In this document: positions 11,870 to 24,300 of the stretch, one piece after another
Layout: each line of letters starts with the position of its first letter
Numbering within the stretch: the first letter of the stretch is position 1
Assembly (NCBI GenBank): GCA_000469685.2
Contig: LS997562.1
Span: 1,406,326-1,470,325, forward strand
Length of the DNA stretch: 64,000 nt
Reading direction: 5' to 3'
DNA from: Haemonchus contortus
Lineage: Eukaryota; Nematoda; Chromadorea; Rhabditida; Trichostrongylidae
Made by a program: the position numbers and the translations under genes
The notes under the pieces: generated by a model
Seen by the model: only the letters and a program-made list of their open reading frames with translations
Database searches by the model: none
What the model was told of the DNA's origin: nothing

Positions 11870-14800
11870 ATGAATTCTCTAGTCGCCAAATCCTATTCAT
11901 CAAGCGGTTTGTCCTTCATCAATGAAGAATCGTTATCCGAAGACCGATGTCAATCTGCAGAAGAAGGCTTGGACACATCTTCGTCCACTACCCACTGCGA
12001 GCACGAAAGCCTCTTTTCCCCACCCAAGAACTGTCTCAATGTCCAAGGAGTAGCTACAGTCCATCGGCCGGATCTCGTTTTGGCTACATCTGACTACTCG
12101 GATGCGTCGGAATACGATGGGCTTTCGCGAAAACCCAACTCCTCTCCCATGGAATCGACACCGAAGAGCATTTTACGGCCACATCGACTGGTTTCAACAC
12201 CTAAGCAGCTTTCGTTCGACATTCCACCATCGCCAGTACCATCGCCAAAGTCGAGCTGCGTCTCCACTTCCGGTTCCTATCACCTTTTCGAAAGGCCAGC
12301 GAGAGCTGTCCGTGTCCGGAAGGAGCCTATGCGCTATCGATTAGCAAATCTCCAACAACGATCGAACTCTGAGTCTCTCTTCGCGATTTCACCGCCTGTT
12401 GATCACAGCAGACGGCTGAGCGTCGCCCATCTACCCTACAAAGACCAGGCTTTGCTCAGGAAAATTCTTGGACCTCAGGGTTTGAGTTGGATTGGCAATG
12501 AAAGAGGTGGCCATAAAGGCATAAAACTTCCCATAATGAAGGAGAGCTCATCCAACGAATTCCTTTTAGGAGATGTCGCCTCAAAGAAATCGGTTTCTAT
12601 AGCATTCTCGAATGATTTGGAAGCACAGAAAGTAGGCGATGATTCAGAGGTCCCGCTTATGGAAGGGAATGAAGAAATGATAAGGTGCGCTTCATGTTTC
12701 TGTTTTTGCTGTGCATGTTTGTTACTTTGGTGTCTGATTAACTTCTTGTTGATTACCAGCCAAGTTTTCACTTTTCATTTATGCTTTCTTTTGAGCCTGA
12801 ACTTCTTCTTTAAGAAGTTTGTCTTGTATTTTCGCCATCCCAGGTTTGTAGTCAGAACAACAGTTGTTTTTTACCCACATTGTTTTTAATATTTTTTTGT
12901 ATGATGATTAGATGAAGCGCAGCTCAGTTATAGAGTGCTATATCTGGTGAAAGACCATTTCGTGGTTCGGCACTATTTACCCTTTACTGCCCCACTCTGT
13001 CGAGAAAGGGCTGGATTTCTATCGAATTTTTTCAAAGAAGATAAAACCAGGTAGAAACTTGCCTAGAGGGGTAATTTGACTCGTAGAACACGGATATCGC
13101 ATCCACTCATGATGAAAACGCCTGGAACACTAGTTAGGGGCAAGTTTTCAGCAGTAGCGGTGACCCAGCGATTTGGCGCAGGCGCCTGTAGCGCAAGCGC
13201 TAGGCATCTTTACGACAAATGGATGCAATATTCGTGTTCTACGGGTCAAATTACCTCTGTAGGAAAGTTTCTAGCCGGTTTCATGTACCTTGAAAAAATT
13301 CGGTAGAAATCCAGCCCATTCTCGAAAAGGTGGGGCAGTAAAGGGTAAATAGTGCCCGTGGTTCAAGTAAGTATTTGATGAATGGGAATCCCTAAATTAC
13401 CCTTAAGAATATTGGCGATTGAGCCTTCCTCTAGGAGTAACGCCCAGAAATGGGAATTATTTTTGTCTTTGATTCCTTTAGCACTAATGATCATTATTCA
13501 GTGGTGGGCGCTTGATCAAACGTGAAATTTTGCATGAGAGACGGCGGCATATGAGTGATCGGGCTCTCTTTTTCGCAGTCGTTGGAATAGGTTCGTGGCA
13601 AGCTTTCAATCTTCCCATCAATCTGAGAAATTAAAAACACTAGATCGAATACAGTTAACATTTTCAGTATTGATGATTATCGAGAATGAGCTGAATGCAG
13701 CCGGTATCGTTTCAACGGTTCGTTTCCTTTTTCGCAAGCATCTTCAGAATTTTCTTTTTGCCCAATTATTTACAACACAATGGCCGTAGTTATTTCAGGG
13801 TTCTTTCGCGAGTTTATGTCTAAAATCACTAATAATCGGGTCCACGATAGTTCTCCTAGTTTTCGTTGCCTACTTTCATATCATTGAAGTGCAGGTATAG
13901 TGTAATAGACCTTCCTTACGCTCTGGTTACATTCAATAGCTCAGGAAAGCGGTTGTAGTTTACCCTGTTCTGTTTAGCTGTTTATGAACGCGAATGCCGC
14001 GGACGATTGGCGAGTGGCGTTAACGTTGCGAAGATTGGCCCAGATAGGTACGTACCCCTTCGATTTCGAAGTTCATTTATTCTGTTTCGTGGGCATTTTT
14101 CTCTTTTTGGGATACAATGCAGATCAGTACGTAGCCATCACTTGATCCCATTTACTCCTCACTCCTATTCTGAATAGGACCCAATGATATGGATTTCATT
14201 CTTGCCTACCGGCTGCTTTCGTAAAGTCCATTGCCAAGAATCCATGTACGAGAACGTCAAAAATTGTAGCAAATGTTTTGTGACGGGATGTGATAGCAAC
14301 TGATAAGGGCTGATAATAGCTCATAAAGGGTAAGAGAAAGCGGTTCGTTATGCCCTTCGCATTGGCAGTGGAGGGTGAAAAAAGTGACTGGATCGCAGGC
14401 GGCAGCTTACGAAAAGTGATAACATCTGATAAAGCCTGATTAGGGATCCTATCGGAACAGGATTTCAGATTATTATAAGCCTTGAATGAAGACCTAGGTT
14501 TATCGACAAGTTCTGGAATACTGTTTAGGGAATAATGGGAGTCCAGTTGCTGGATGAGCTCTGCAAACAGTTATGAGCAGAGTGGCAGTAACTCAGAGTT
14601 TGCATGAAGGCACAAAAGTTCTACGGCAGTATCTCACCGTAATAGCGCTTATGCCGCCTCATTGCAACCTTAGACGAGGCAATCGTTCGTGCGAAAACCG
14701 ACGTTGAACAAACGGGGTAAGAGCAACAATTTGATGCGACAGATCAATGTTGACGTTTGGCGCTGTGCTATTGATTAATGCCTGAATATTCTGCTAGTTG

Positions 14801-17800
14801 TTGTTACTCATTGCTAATTTGACACAACCTGAAGGTCCCTAGTCCCCTTCCCTACTACATCTTGAGGTGTCCGTGCATAGTTGAAGTCGAAGTCCGAAAG
14901 TTGTGAGAAGTCTTCATGTGTCTGAGTCGTAGTTCTTGCCTGATTCTGCGTAACCTATTTTCGGATTTCTTGTTATAAAAAGTTGTTTTTACTTGCACTA
15001 GCAAGAAGAAGCTTTCGATCAGTAAGGCGCTGCGACTCGATGACAGGAAGGAGGGAGCCATCTGGGCAATCCCTACCATTAGAATAATGTATAACTCTCC
15101 CAACTATTTGGTCATTTTTTTTCAGGTGCGGAACTCTTTCTATGCGCCCTCTGCCCGCTACCGTTCGAAGTACTCCATTGGTCTGATCAGGGAAAGATGA
15201 AATCTGGGGTAAGTTAGAAATTCATGATTAAAACTGTTCATCATTTTAAACCTATGCTTTTCGAACAGGCTCTTCATTCACTGAAACATCTTCGTCTCGA
15301 TTGCAATGTTCTTCCTGACTCTTACTGGCTCTGTCGTGTGATGTTGCTTCATTCGAGGTCAGCATTTTTACTGCTCACTTCAATTTTTAGAAGAGTTTTC
15401 GAATTTTGCGGATTCAGACTGGTTCACCGACGCGAGCAGCCGAAGCATTGCCGGTCTGAATCGTGTTAATTTCAATGCGCGTTTCCATTCTCAAAAACAC
15501 TCATGACTCTTTGTCCAGGCGAGTTTTCGTCAAATCTGGGAAGAGTTTGAAGAGAAAGGCGAAGTTTTTTGATTTCAGGAAAAATGCTGATGATTTTCAC
15601 AGCTTTTCTTTGGGTAATGGCTGGTTGGATTCTTCGTTTGTGTGAAAAGGTGAGGATGTATACAAATACCATATGTGGTAAAAATTTGTATGACATCTTT
15701 TCGATAATGTGACTGTATTTCGTGCCAATGTAAAGAAAATAATGCGACTTCATTTTGACTGTTGTTCGTTCAGAGATTATGTCAGAACTAACCACCGAGC
15801 AAGGGATATGGACTAATATCTCATCTATATGGATGGTGGGCAATTACATTTCTATCCGTCGGTTATGGTAGGTTCCTCATTTATTGACAATCTCGTTCAT
15901 AAGTCTAAGACAGCCTTTCTAGGAGATATTGTACCTCACACCAATTGTGGTCGCACAATGGCCGTCATCACGGGAAATCCTGGTAAGCTGATTTCTCGCT
16001 GGGTTTCTAAATTGGATATCTTTGGAGAAAGGGATGCGAGCGCCCCTTTAGCTGAGGGATAGCAGCCTGAGCAAATCCACTGTAGAAACCTTTTTTTCTA
16101 TAGATCCTTTTTCGGCCACCGTAGGTGGTGGTAGATCGGCTGAGCCTAATCCCCGCTTCAATAGTGGCTTGATTTTGGTAAAAAAAATTCATGAAATCGT
16201 ACCGGACCGCTGGATTAGGTCGACAAAGTAATCATGCGAATCACACGCCCTTTACATAAATAATATTGCCTGCTTACTAACTTCGTCTCTAACGACAAGT
16301 GTTTGTATTTATTTCGAAGCGTAATCTTCATGCCGGCGTTCCAGGGTACATGTGCCTCATCGATGGTCGTGGCGGTTGTAGCTCGAAAACTTGAACTGAC
16401 TAGGGCCGAGAAACATGTGCACAACTTCATGATGGATACGCAGCTCACGAAGAAGGTCACAATTATCGGGATTGCTTGAGAAGTGTCCACAGTTCGACAT
16501 TGTTCATATTTAATGATAGCTTCTTTTAGCTAAAACACTCGGCGGCAAATGTTTTGAGAGAAACGTGGCTCATCTACAAATTCCGTAAGAAAGTCGAAAA
16601 AGTAGATTATGCCCCGAATTCGGCAACATCAACGGAAGTTCCTAGTCGCCATATATGAGTACGTAAGGCAAACACTATTCGATTGAATATTTACAGAGCT
16701 TGGAAAAAAGCAAGAGAATTCCAAGCTGTCATCAATTTGCGATAGGAACGAAACTCGTTTTTTTCCTTGATGAACTCGAGATAATCCTAGTGAACCGCTA
16801 CCAACCACTCCAAAAAGTGGGATCCAAGCGCTTAAAACTGCACTCTGTTGCTGATGGGACTAGGGAGAAATTGCACATAGGGCAGCTAAAGGATCCCTCG
16901 CAAGATGCTGTAGTCAGCAGTACAAATTGAAGGCATCAGTAGAGCAAAAGCGCTCAGAAGTAGCCAATCGTAAAGGTTAGGTCTCTTGTAGTACAACGAC
17001 AAACCGCCCGCATGTGTCTTTGATCATTCGTAAGAAATTGATGGGGTTCCAAACAACCTAATATTATAATTTGAAGTTATGTGATGTAAGCCCATACCAG
17101 AACTAATTATTTCTTTGTAAGAATCATCTTATCGTTGTTTTTCTCATTCAAGGGAGATGGGGTGGCGCCAAACGGTGTCGTACACGTTGTTTAGGGATCG
17201 CTTCGCTAGGCGATTCCCCCATGTACCCACTAAGCCTTTTATGTCTCACAAATAATGGTACCAGACTGGTCAAGGAACCCAAAAGCACTGAGTTGTATAT
17301 CGACTGGCTCCCGCTACCATTTGCTTAGGCAAGCGATTTTGAACGCTATTATAAACTTAAACATTATTCTTTGGTTATATTTTGAACAAAAAATCTGCTC
17401 CTTCCATAGTCCAATGATGCGGCAGGATTCTATTGAACATGAAATCTATGAAGAAATGATCATTAGTTTATTGATTACAACCGATTCCCCATCTGTTATC
17501 GTTGCAGAATGCGTAAAGTAAAGAGAGATCAGCGGAAGTTGGCCGAGAACTTTGTCTCCCTTGGTGATGTGGCAAAGGTATGTGCTCTATCAAGTTTGTA
17601 TTCTTCTTACACTCTTACAATCGATTTCGTTCGTCGTTTCAGACTTCGTCGAACACATACGATCTGATTCAAGACGTCCACTCAACGCAAGAAGGCCTCT
17701 CGTTGCGAATCACCGCATCGAACACCAACTGAGTGACATCTCGCGCGAAATAAGCGCCCTCTCGGAGATGTTGAGATCGCGGAAGCGAAGCGAGACGAGC

Positions 17801-17905
17801 GAGAGTGACCACAGTCCGTCGCACAACACCACCACTGTCCGAAGACGTCGCGAGTGCGTCATTGGCCGTCGTAACTCCCAAAGCAACATCCCAGCAACGA
17901 GTTGA
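11870..17905 (+). CDS. Small-conductance Ca2+-activated K+ channel (SK/KCNL family), frame-broken in its C-terminal half
   Basis: Fifteen exons align to SK channels: 11870-12684, 13502-13590, 13668-13717, 13799-13894, 13978-14047, 15126-15208, 15269-15357, 15418-15518, 15579-15649, 15774-15867, 15923-15982, 16345-16455, 16530-16658, 17508-17577, 17643-17732. The last could run to 17905 in another frame. Exon 1 gives a Ser/Pro-rich cytosolic N-terminus of 271 residues. S1 ([20 protein letters not shown]), S2 ([18 protein letters not shown]) and the linker [15 protein letters not shown] follow, then S3 ([12 protein letters not shown]). These 401 residues are in one frame. Later exons carry S4-S5 ([19 protein letters not shown]), the pore signature (SVGYG then DIVPHTNCG), S6 ([20 protein letters not shown]) and the calmodulin-binding region ([40 protein letters not shown]). 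In the family, calmodulin bound here gates K+ efflux on Ca2+ rise. The later exons need several one-base changes to read through, so this is either a decaying copy or contains consensus errors. The ATG is the first after an in-frame stop. Confidence 0.85.
12685..13501 (+). other. Intron 1 of the KCNL gene
   Basis: Donor AAG|GTGCGC after exon 1 and acceptor TTATTCAG|TGG before exon 2 keep phase 2. The intron contains a complete MITE at 12969-13356 and little else I can recognise. Confidence 0.8.
12969..13356. mobile_element. MITE with 124-bp inverted arms and 8-bp target duplication (Merlin-like?)
   Basis: The left arm 12969-13092 and right arm 13233-13356 are inverted copies. The outer 27 bases, starting GGCACTATTTACCCTTTACT, are identical; the rest is diverged by scattered substitutions. 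The element is bracketed by an exact 8-bp direct repeat, CGTGGTTC, at 12961-12968 and 13357-13364. It has no coding capacity. The central 140 bp contains smaller GC-rich palindromes (GGCGCAGGCGCC, AGCGCAAGCGCT). An 8-bp duplication with GG termini fits Merlin-type elements; hAT also makes 8-bp duplications. The family assignment is inference, but the element and its borders are seen directly. Confidence 0.88.
14048..15125 (+). other. Intron 5 of the KCNL gene, about 1.1 kb
   Basis: It runs from ATAG|GTACGT to TTTTCAG|GTG and joins the S2-S3 linker to S3 in phase 1. I see no further exon, RNA gene or transposon in it. Short repeats of the type CTGATAA(G/A)(G/C)GC occur near 14300-14440. Confidence 0.7.
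16659..17507 (+). other. Intron 13 of the KCNL gene, about 0.85 kb
   Basis: It runs from TATGA|GTACGT to TTGCAG|AATGCG. This splice joins AIYE directly to [11 protein letters not shown], matching the continuous calmodulin-binding helix of SK channels. An open stretch after an acceptor at about 16697 ([14 protein letters not shown], then stop) has no counterpart in the family and is not taken as an exon. Confidence 0.7.
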
Positions 17906-18302
17906 GCGGATCAAATGGATGACACTGATTGATCCCGTGCTGTACCGCGCAGAGTGCTACCATCAAACTGTGAAAAAGTGGATGATTCCAAAACCAAGTG
18001 CGATGCCAATGTACATGTATTGGTGCGATGGCATCTTTTGAAGTCAGTGATCGCTGTGGAGGCGGTGTTCTAGATAACATCTGCACACTTAAGAAACTCA
18101 ATGGGCTAACTGAAAGTTAGTTTTCGCTCAAAAAATCTGGCTCGGCATAAACCATGACATCTGAGTGGTCTTCGCATCAATCGTCTTTCACTTAAACTTC
18201 TGCTATCGGCTGAATAAGGAGAGGAGGGTCTTCACCGTCAAGACTGCTTTTTTGTACACATTGGCTGAGACGAGGGTCTAATCAAAATCTCTTCGATGAT
18301 GT

Positions 18303-18331
18303 AAATTAAAATTAATTAAATTAATTAATTA
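18303..18331. repeat. AATT-type simple repeat
   Basis: Imperfect tandem TTAA/AATT units. The sequence is low complexity and has no coding sense. Confidence 0.8.
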
Positions 18332-21300
18332 TCACATTATTGAGCTGTTACTGTGATAATCTCACCACGCGTGTAGTTCTTCTTCCGGTTCCTATCCAAG
18401 AATGGTTCAGAGCATTGTGGGATATACGTGGGGCGACAATGCTCGCATATATCAACATTCGAGTCTGTTTTAGTTCATAGAAAGTAGAAAAGTATCGTGT
18501 AACCAAATCATTTTCATCATATAATCTGTCCAAGTGCCCTTTTTTGTAAGTAAATGTGATTTTCTGTCTGACATTGATGAGAACTTCTGGAGGTAAACAC
18601 TGGTGCATTTGAAAAGTACATAGAGATATAAAGATTTGAATTCATTTTGTAACGGTGTTCCATAACGGTGCTGTTTTTTCACTGTTATCCATCAGTAGTA
18701 CATGTGATGCGTTTGTTTACTTGTTTATGCTAACCAACTGTTCCGCGCGTCCTCCCAAGTCACAGTGTGCTCATTTGCTGTTTAGGCCTCCCTCCTTGAT
18801 GATGGTTTCGTACGTATTTGCAAAGCGGGAAGTCCCATGTCAAATGTTTCTTCCGACTTCCATGAAACTTGTAGGTTTCTCCATCTGTTGTCCATTCTAT
18901 TCTTGACCACATTTGGCCATTGATCAATGTCTTTGAAGACTTGATTCCTCTGTACAGAATTCACGAATTCTCTACAGCGATGCTCTTGATTTTTGACTAG
19001 AAGACAGGTCTTTGTGCACTATGAGAGCTTACTCTGAGAGCAGCGGATGATTCCATTTTATGAACTCACCATCCATCGTCCAGCCTTTCTTTCTTTCTTC
19101 CTTCCTATCGTTCCTTGCTTCTAACTTTCCTTATTATATCTTCTAGACTTATGCTAGTAGGGGCTTGAGATTGAAAGAAAAGTTCGGCTGTGTTCAGAAA
19201 CTGATTCTCGAAGGTCTGAGAGGACGAAACCTTTCACGCACCGTAATGAGTTTTAGTAGTGCGAGCGCTGGTGAAAGTGGAGCGGAGTATGAGATTGCAA
19301 ATCGAGAAAAACTATCCTGAGTGCTGTATTGGCATACACTGAACCTGTCTTCTCTTCTAGGACGGAAACTCTTTGAATACACAAGCCTTTCAGTTATTCA
19401 AGATTTCAGTGCGTTTGCGTATTATTTTTGGAGTATTTTCCTTCACAAATCAGCTTTCCTTTTACTATAGTAAGCTTCGATCACTCGAGGGCAAATGGCA
19501 GAAGCCAGATGCTTTCTTTACGTTGAGGTGCTACTTCGGGTTTTAATATCGTCCGAGCTATCCCGCAGATAGTCGATTCGGAGAATTTCGTGTACAAGAT
19601 TCTCAGCTGCTTTTTGTCGACTTTACTCGACTTCTTTCGAATATCATCACTGTTTTTGGAACCAAATAGGGATATATTTTGCGGTACCCATGGCGGCTTT
19701 ATAGACCAAGTTGTGTGGAGCCCAAGCAACTTGGGTGGTGTAACTTTTGGTGCATGTCTCTTCTACCTCACTGCGCTACTGGTATCTTTCTATAAACGTT
19801 GTCGTATTCAATCAGCATTCGTTCCGCTTTCCCTAAAGCCGGTGTAAGAAGCATGTTTTCGCCTACGAGGCGAAGGTGGTGCAACCGTCATAGACTTTTA
19901 CTTCCATGTGTTCTGTTCCAACTGACGCATAATCTCCGACAGCGACAATGAACAGTCACCGGCGGAGTGGCATCGTCCCAACGAATCCTCTCTTCAGGTT
20001 GATGGTGACGCTCACAACTCAAAGAATTCAATGATAATTTTCACACTGCTGAATTTGAACATAAAGACATCTCACATACATCAGCGAATCTTCTGAACTT
20101 TCCTGCATGGCGGCTCTTCATATAGGGTCCAGCCAGTCCTACCGAGGATGACTCGGTGAAGAATTTGTAGTTATACATAGATAGCATGTACAATGAAGAT
20201 CTTTTCTCAGAGTGAACAGAGATTTAGCTTTTCCACGAACATGTGCGTTGAGCTGATCTTTTTTTTCAATGTTGTCGTTAACGGGATCTAAACTCGCTAG
20301 GGAAGTGGTGTCTCCAGTTGGAGTTTCAGGGTTTCGTTCCCTGAACTTGGCGGCTCACTACACTAATTGAAAATTTGCTAGGAAACTGGCGATGGCCAAC
20401 AAAACCTTCGGTCAGAGATTGAGTAATCCATTATATTGTGGCAGTTAGCTGCCAGTTGGCTCCAAAACCATCGCAACTGTTAGGCTTCTTGAATTGTGTG
20501 TCACTATAACTAACAATAGTCGTGATGATAAACTCTGACCGTCTTCTGCAGTGTCCATTCCATTTCATTCCGCAAGTTTCCATGGAACCCCGTTAGTCCT
20601 TATGTGTCCAATTTTGTTGAAGTCGCCCACAATAGCCTTCGAGAGGAATGACGTTCTATGAGTTTCTTAGTTTGTTGCGTATGAAATTCCTCCAATTACC
20701 CCTCGTCATAATGGAGCATGATGTTGGCGCGTTTGCCGGTCGAACCACCATTTTTCACTGGGAAGTGCCCCATTATGTTGCCTAATTTTCCTGCAAAACC
20801 ATTTTCTAGTTTTGAAACTGACTTCGATGGTCAAGTGCATGTTGACGGAGACGCCCACACCATCGATACCTTTGCTGTTCCATGTTTTGAGTACCGGTTT
20901 TTTCTCCGGCGTCGTAAAAGGCGTCTTGCGGTTCCTCTGTTCTCGTTTCTTAGTTTCTTGATTTGGGCCATTCGTTTATAATTCTAAGCCCTTCCGTCTA
21001 GCAGGGCCTTCCGAGCCGTCTCTCTCAATGTTGCCGAATTCCAACGTCTTCGAATTCAGGAAAGTTAGACCCGTTACCTTCTTCATTGATATTTCCACAA
21101 ATAGCTTTTCAACCCCTACACCGGGTTTGCTATGAATGGGTAGCCGTGCCGTCCCAAAATGAGGTATGTGTCACGATATTGAAAGAGCTCCATTGCTTTT
21201 CCTATCTTCGTACTCACTCAGTGCAGGCTTTCATCTGAGCCGAAAAATAATGATCCCATGCACCTTAACGTATGCACGCACCCATGCATTGGTGCCCTCA

Positions 21301-24300
21301 CAAAGAGAATAAAACGTATAAACCGGCTCAGCATGATCAAAGGAGGGATTTCGACCTTTCCGAACTACCAACGTTTCAGGAAAAGTATCTGGTAACTTTT
21401 TGTCTGCGATTCACCTTGTAATTGCCACTTGACGGTGAAGGGCGTCCCCAATGCAACGTATCTTCAATTCCGCCAGTTGCATTCCCTTTTTCTTGTTTTT
21501 CTTCTTCTTCGCGTTAATCCGACGCCATCCCGGGGTCGGCTGTTCTTTTGAAATGTCTCCCCCTTCCATCTATCATTTTTTCTGATATTATTTCAGTTCC
21601 GACGAGGTCCTCCTTGACCACGTCCCGTCACCTTTTCTCGGGGCTCTTCCTGGTTTGCGGAACGTCCGTTCCTATCGTCGACAAAATTAGGTCACGCGGC
21701 ACACGTCGCGGTAAGCGAGACTTAGTCCCATGAGCGGTAGGAAAGAAGCGCGTCCCGCACATTGTCATGTAGTTCGCCGAATTTTGAACGGCCACTGTGG
21801 AGCAGAGTCGACCTATAGACGGCGTAAAAAGCGGTGTCGCAGTTTCTGTGGGAAAGATTATTTAGAATTTCTTGAACTTCTTTGGAAATGTGCCGAGAGT
21901 TTGCATGGGGTATTTCTCGCATGGAACCGGATACCATTATTTTCAATACTTCGTCTTCGGACAGCCGTGACACAATTTCGTATTGATCTTCAAGAGCACC
22001 ACTCTACCCTTTGCTTGGATTCAATTCAACTCGTAATCTTGTACAAGCCATTCGCTGTTATAGGCTTTGAATGCGAATTGAAGTGTCTTTCTGATTTCCA
22101 CTTCTCGAGTCCATTTGAAGGAGTACACTGCCTTTTGAGGAGAGTAGAAAAATCCTCGATAGATCGTCCAATAGCCTAGATCGATCTAGTCCTATTTTAG
22201 CTCCCAAACTCCCAGTTCATAGCGTTTCTCTTTGTGAGTTGTCAGCATGCCGAAAGAGTTACCATGTCAGCGGAGCGGCACCAAAGCGACACATACCTGG
22301 CATTCAATCAGAGTTTTAAAAAACCCGTGTTCAGTGGCGGAGGTCCACCATTCGACTAGTGGACGTAGGAGCTGGGACATCACTGCACCATCATTCATAG
22401 TTGATTACATTTGTTCTCATTCCTTTAGTTGAGGGGTGGACCTCCTGGGATGTTCCCCAAAGATTACATCCTTCGTGCTTCATTTCTTCATGTGTTTTTT
22501 GTAGCGACGAACGAAGCTTAATGAGCAAGGAGACAGTTTGTCCTTACTAGTAGTGTCGTCAAGCACAGTATTATCGGAGTTCCGAAGTAGAGGATCCTGA
22601 AGCCCTTTGTGGGACGAAGGTTCTGCTTGCTCCCGTATGGGTTGAGGGCTCCCGTTTGTCTACTGTTGTCCAATAAGAACAAGATTTATGAACGATTATA
22701 TGCGATTATGCGTATGTATGTGTCGTGGAAAATGGAAGTGACAGTGACAGGCCTGTAACGAGCGCGCAAAGGAGCATGGCGTGTCATCTTTTTTCTCATT
22801 TCGTGGTTCTCTTATCGATTGTAAAGCACTTCGGCCGTCCTTCGCCCAGGAGAGCAGCCCCACCACGCGGCGGCGCGTGCCCGCCGAAATCGCTTCACTG
22901 TCTCTTTTGTTTTTTCTTTTTCTCAGTTCAGGGGAACTTCTCACTGAGTTGCACAGGTGCGTCACCTTCACGTTTCCTCCCATCCACAGACCATTCCCTC
23001 ACCGAGTAGCCTTCTCCACTTCTCTACTGAAGTGGCGGCATCGCATTCATTTTCCCCTCAGCTCTACTACTTTTTCAATGCCGCCGTCTTTTCTCTAATT
23101 GGCTTAGCGGGGAAGTGGTCGATTCCTTGAAGCGAAGGGGAATCGTTTACCGTACCAGCACAGTCTGCTGGTTCTTCTGCTCGATCTCATCAGGTGTACC
23201 TAACAGACGATCATCAAAAAGATCATCTATAAGAGAAAGTTGTTCTAGCCTCAGTAAGAGTGACAAAAAAGTGAAAGATGCGTCAAATTAAAAGTTCTTC
23301 TTGCTTATTTTCCAGTTATTTGACTGTTTTACACTTGGAGGACAGAACACTACTGACTGCCAGAGTCATGCTGTGTATATTTGGCGATAATGAGTGGTAT
23401 TACACGATTTGGCTGAATGTGGGGTTTTTATCGGGCACAGGACGGAACTCTCATCTCGAATATCGCGATGGTTTCACTTGCTGCCGTTACTATTTACCTG
23501 GACGAGTGCATTTGCAAACCAGAAAGTTTCTTTTGACGAAGTTACTCGTGTCTGATCCATCTACCCCACTGAAGGAGCGCTCATCCCATCAAGTCAAGAA
23601 TTTGCGAACCCTGCTAAATAACCGGCGAGCTGGGAACCAGAAATTGGTCACAAATCCCTTCTCCTCCACTTCCCTTCATATATTGTGGCAAAAATCACCT
23701 AACACTTGTTACGAGAGCCTTCTGCTCAGCGCAATAAGCATCCAAGGAAAGGTTGGAAGTGGGCCTATGCTCATTGTTTGTGATCTGGTAATGTAATCGT
23801 TTTCGCACTGCACATCTGCTGGGTAACGGAAGAGTGTGAGGAACTGGTCAGGGTCGCGAGCCTTCATCAGGGACCCACGTCCCTTCAGTCGTTTCCTTTT
23901 TGCTCTTTTCTTTTTGAAATACAGATTGCATCGATAGATGATTCATTCCCAGGATGTGCCGCTGACTTGAATTATGGACTTGCTTAATTGGATTGGTACC
24001 ACGACTGAAAAGTCTCGGAATTTCTACACCGCTGCCGGGCGGCGATGCTTCTAACTGCTACCATTAGTAGTACTAGTTGATAGCTTAGGAGGGCGACAAC
24101 ACCGATTGTCCAAATGTTTACCCAGTAAGGCAGTAGCGGTTATTTATTTGCTCTGCATGACATAGTAATGGAGCTTTGAGGCGACTTACCAATGAAATAT
24201 CTTTGTGAGTACGTACCAGGAAGCCTGGCTGTGAGGGTGTATTTCCAACGTCCGTTTGAAAGCCAATCGTACCCTAATGGACCCACTCGCCTGGAAAAGG

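Noticed and set aside
16697..16743. Extra KCNL exon ([14 protein letters not shown])
   Set aside because: It stops after 15 codons, and the family sequence joins exon 13 directly to exon 14.
17669..17914. Minus-strand ORF opposite the last KCNL exon
   Set aside because: It is the shadow of a coding exon; plus-strand homology to SK channels explains the openness.
21722..21973. Minus-strand 83-codon ORF with protein-like text
   Set aside because: It may belong to a dispersed repeat. No family motif or splice context was found, so it is not called.
23278..23796. 172-codon plus-strand ORF
   Set aside because: It has no recognisable motif and no flanking splice or start context. It remains a possible orphan but is not supported.
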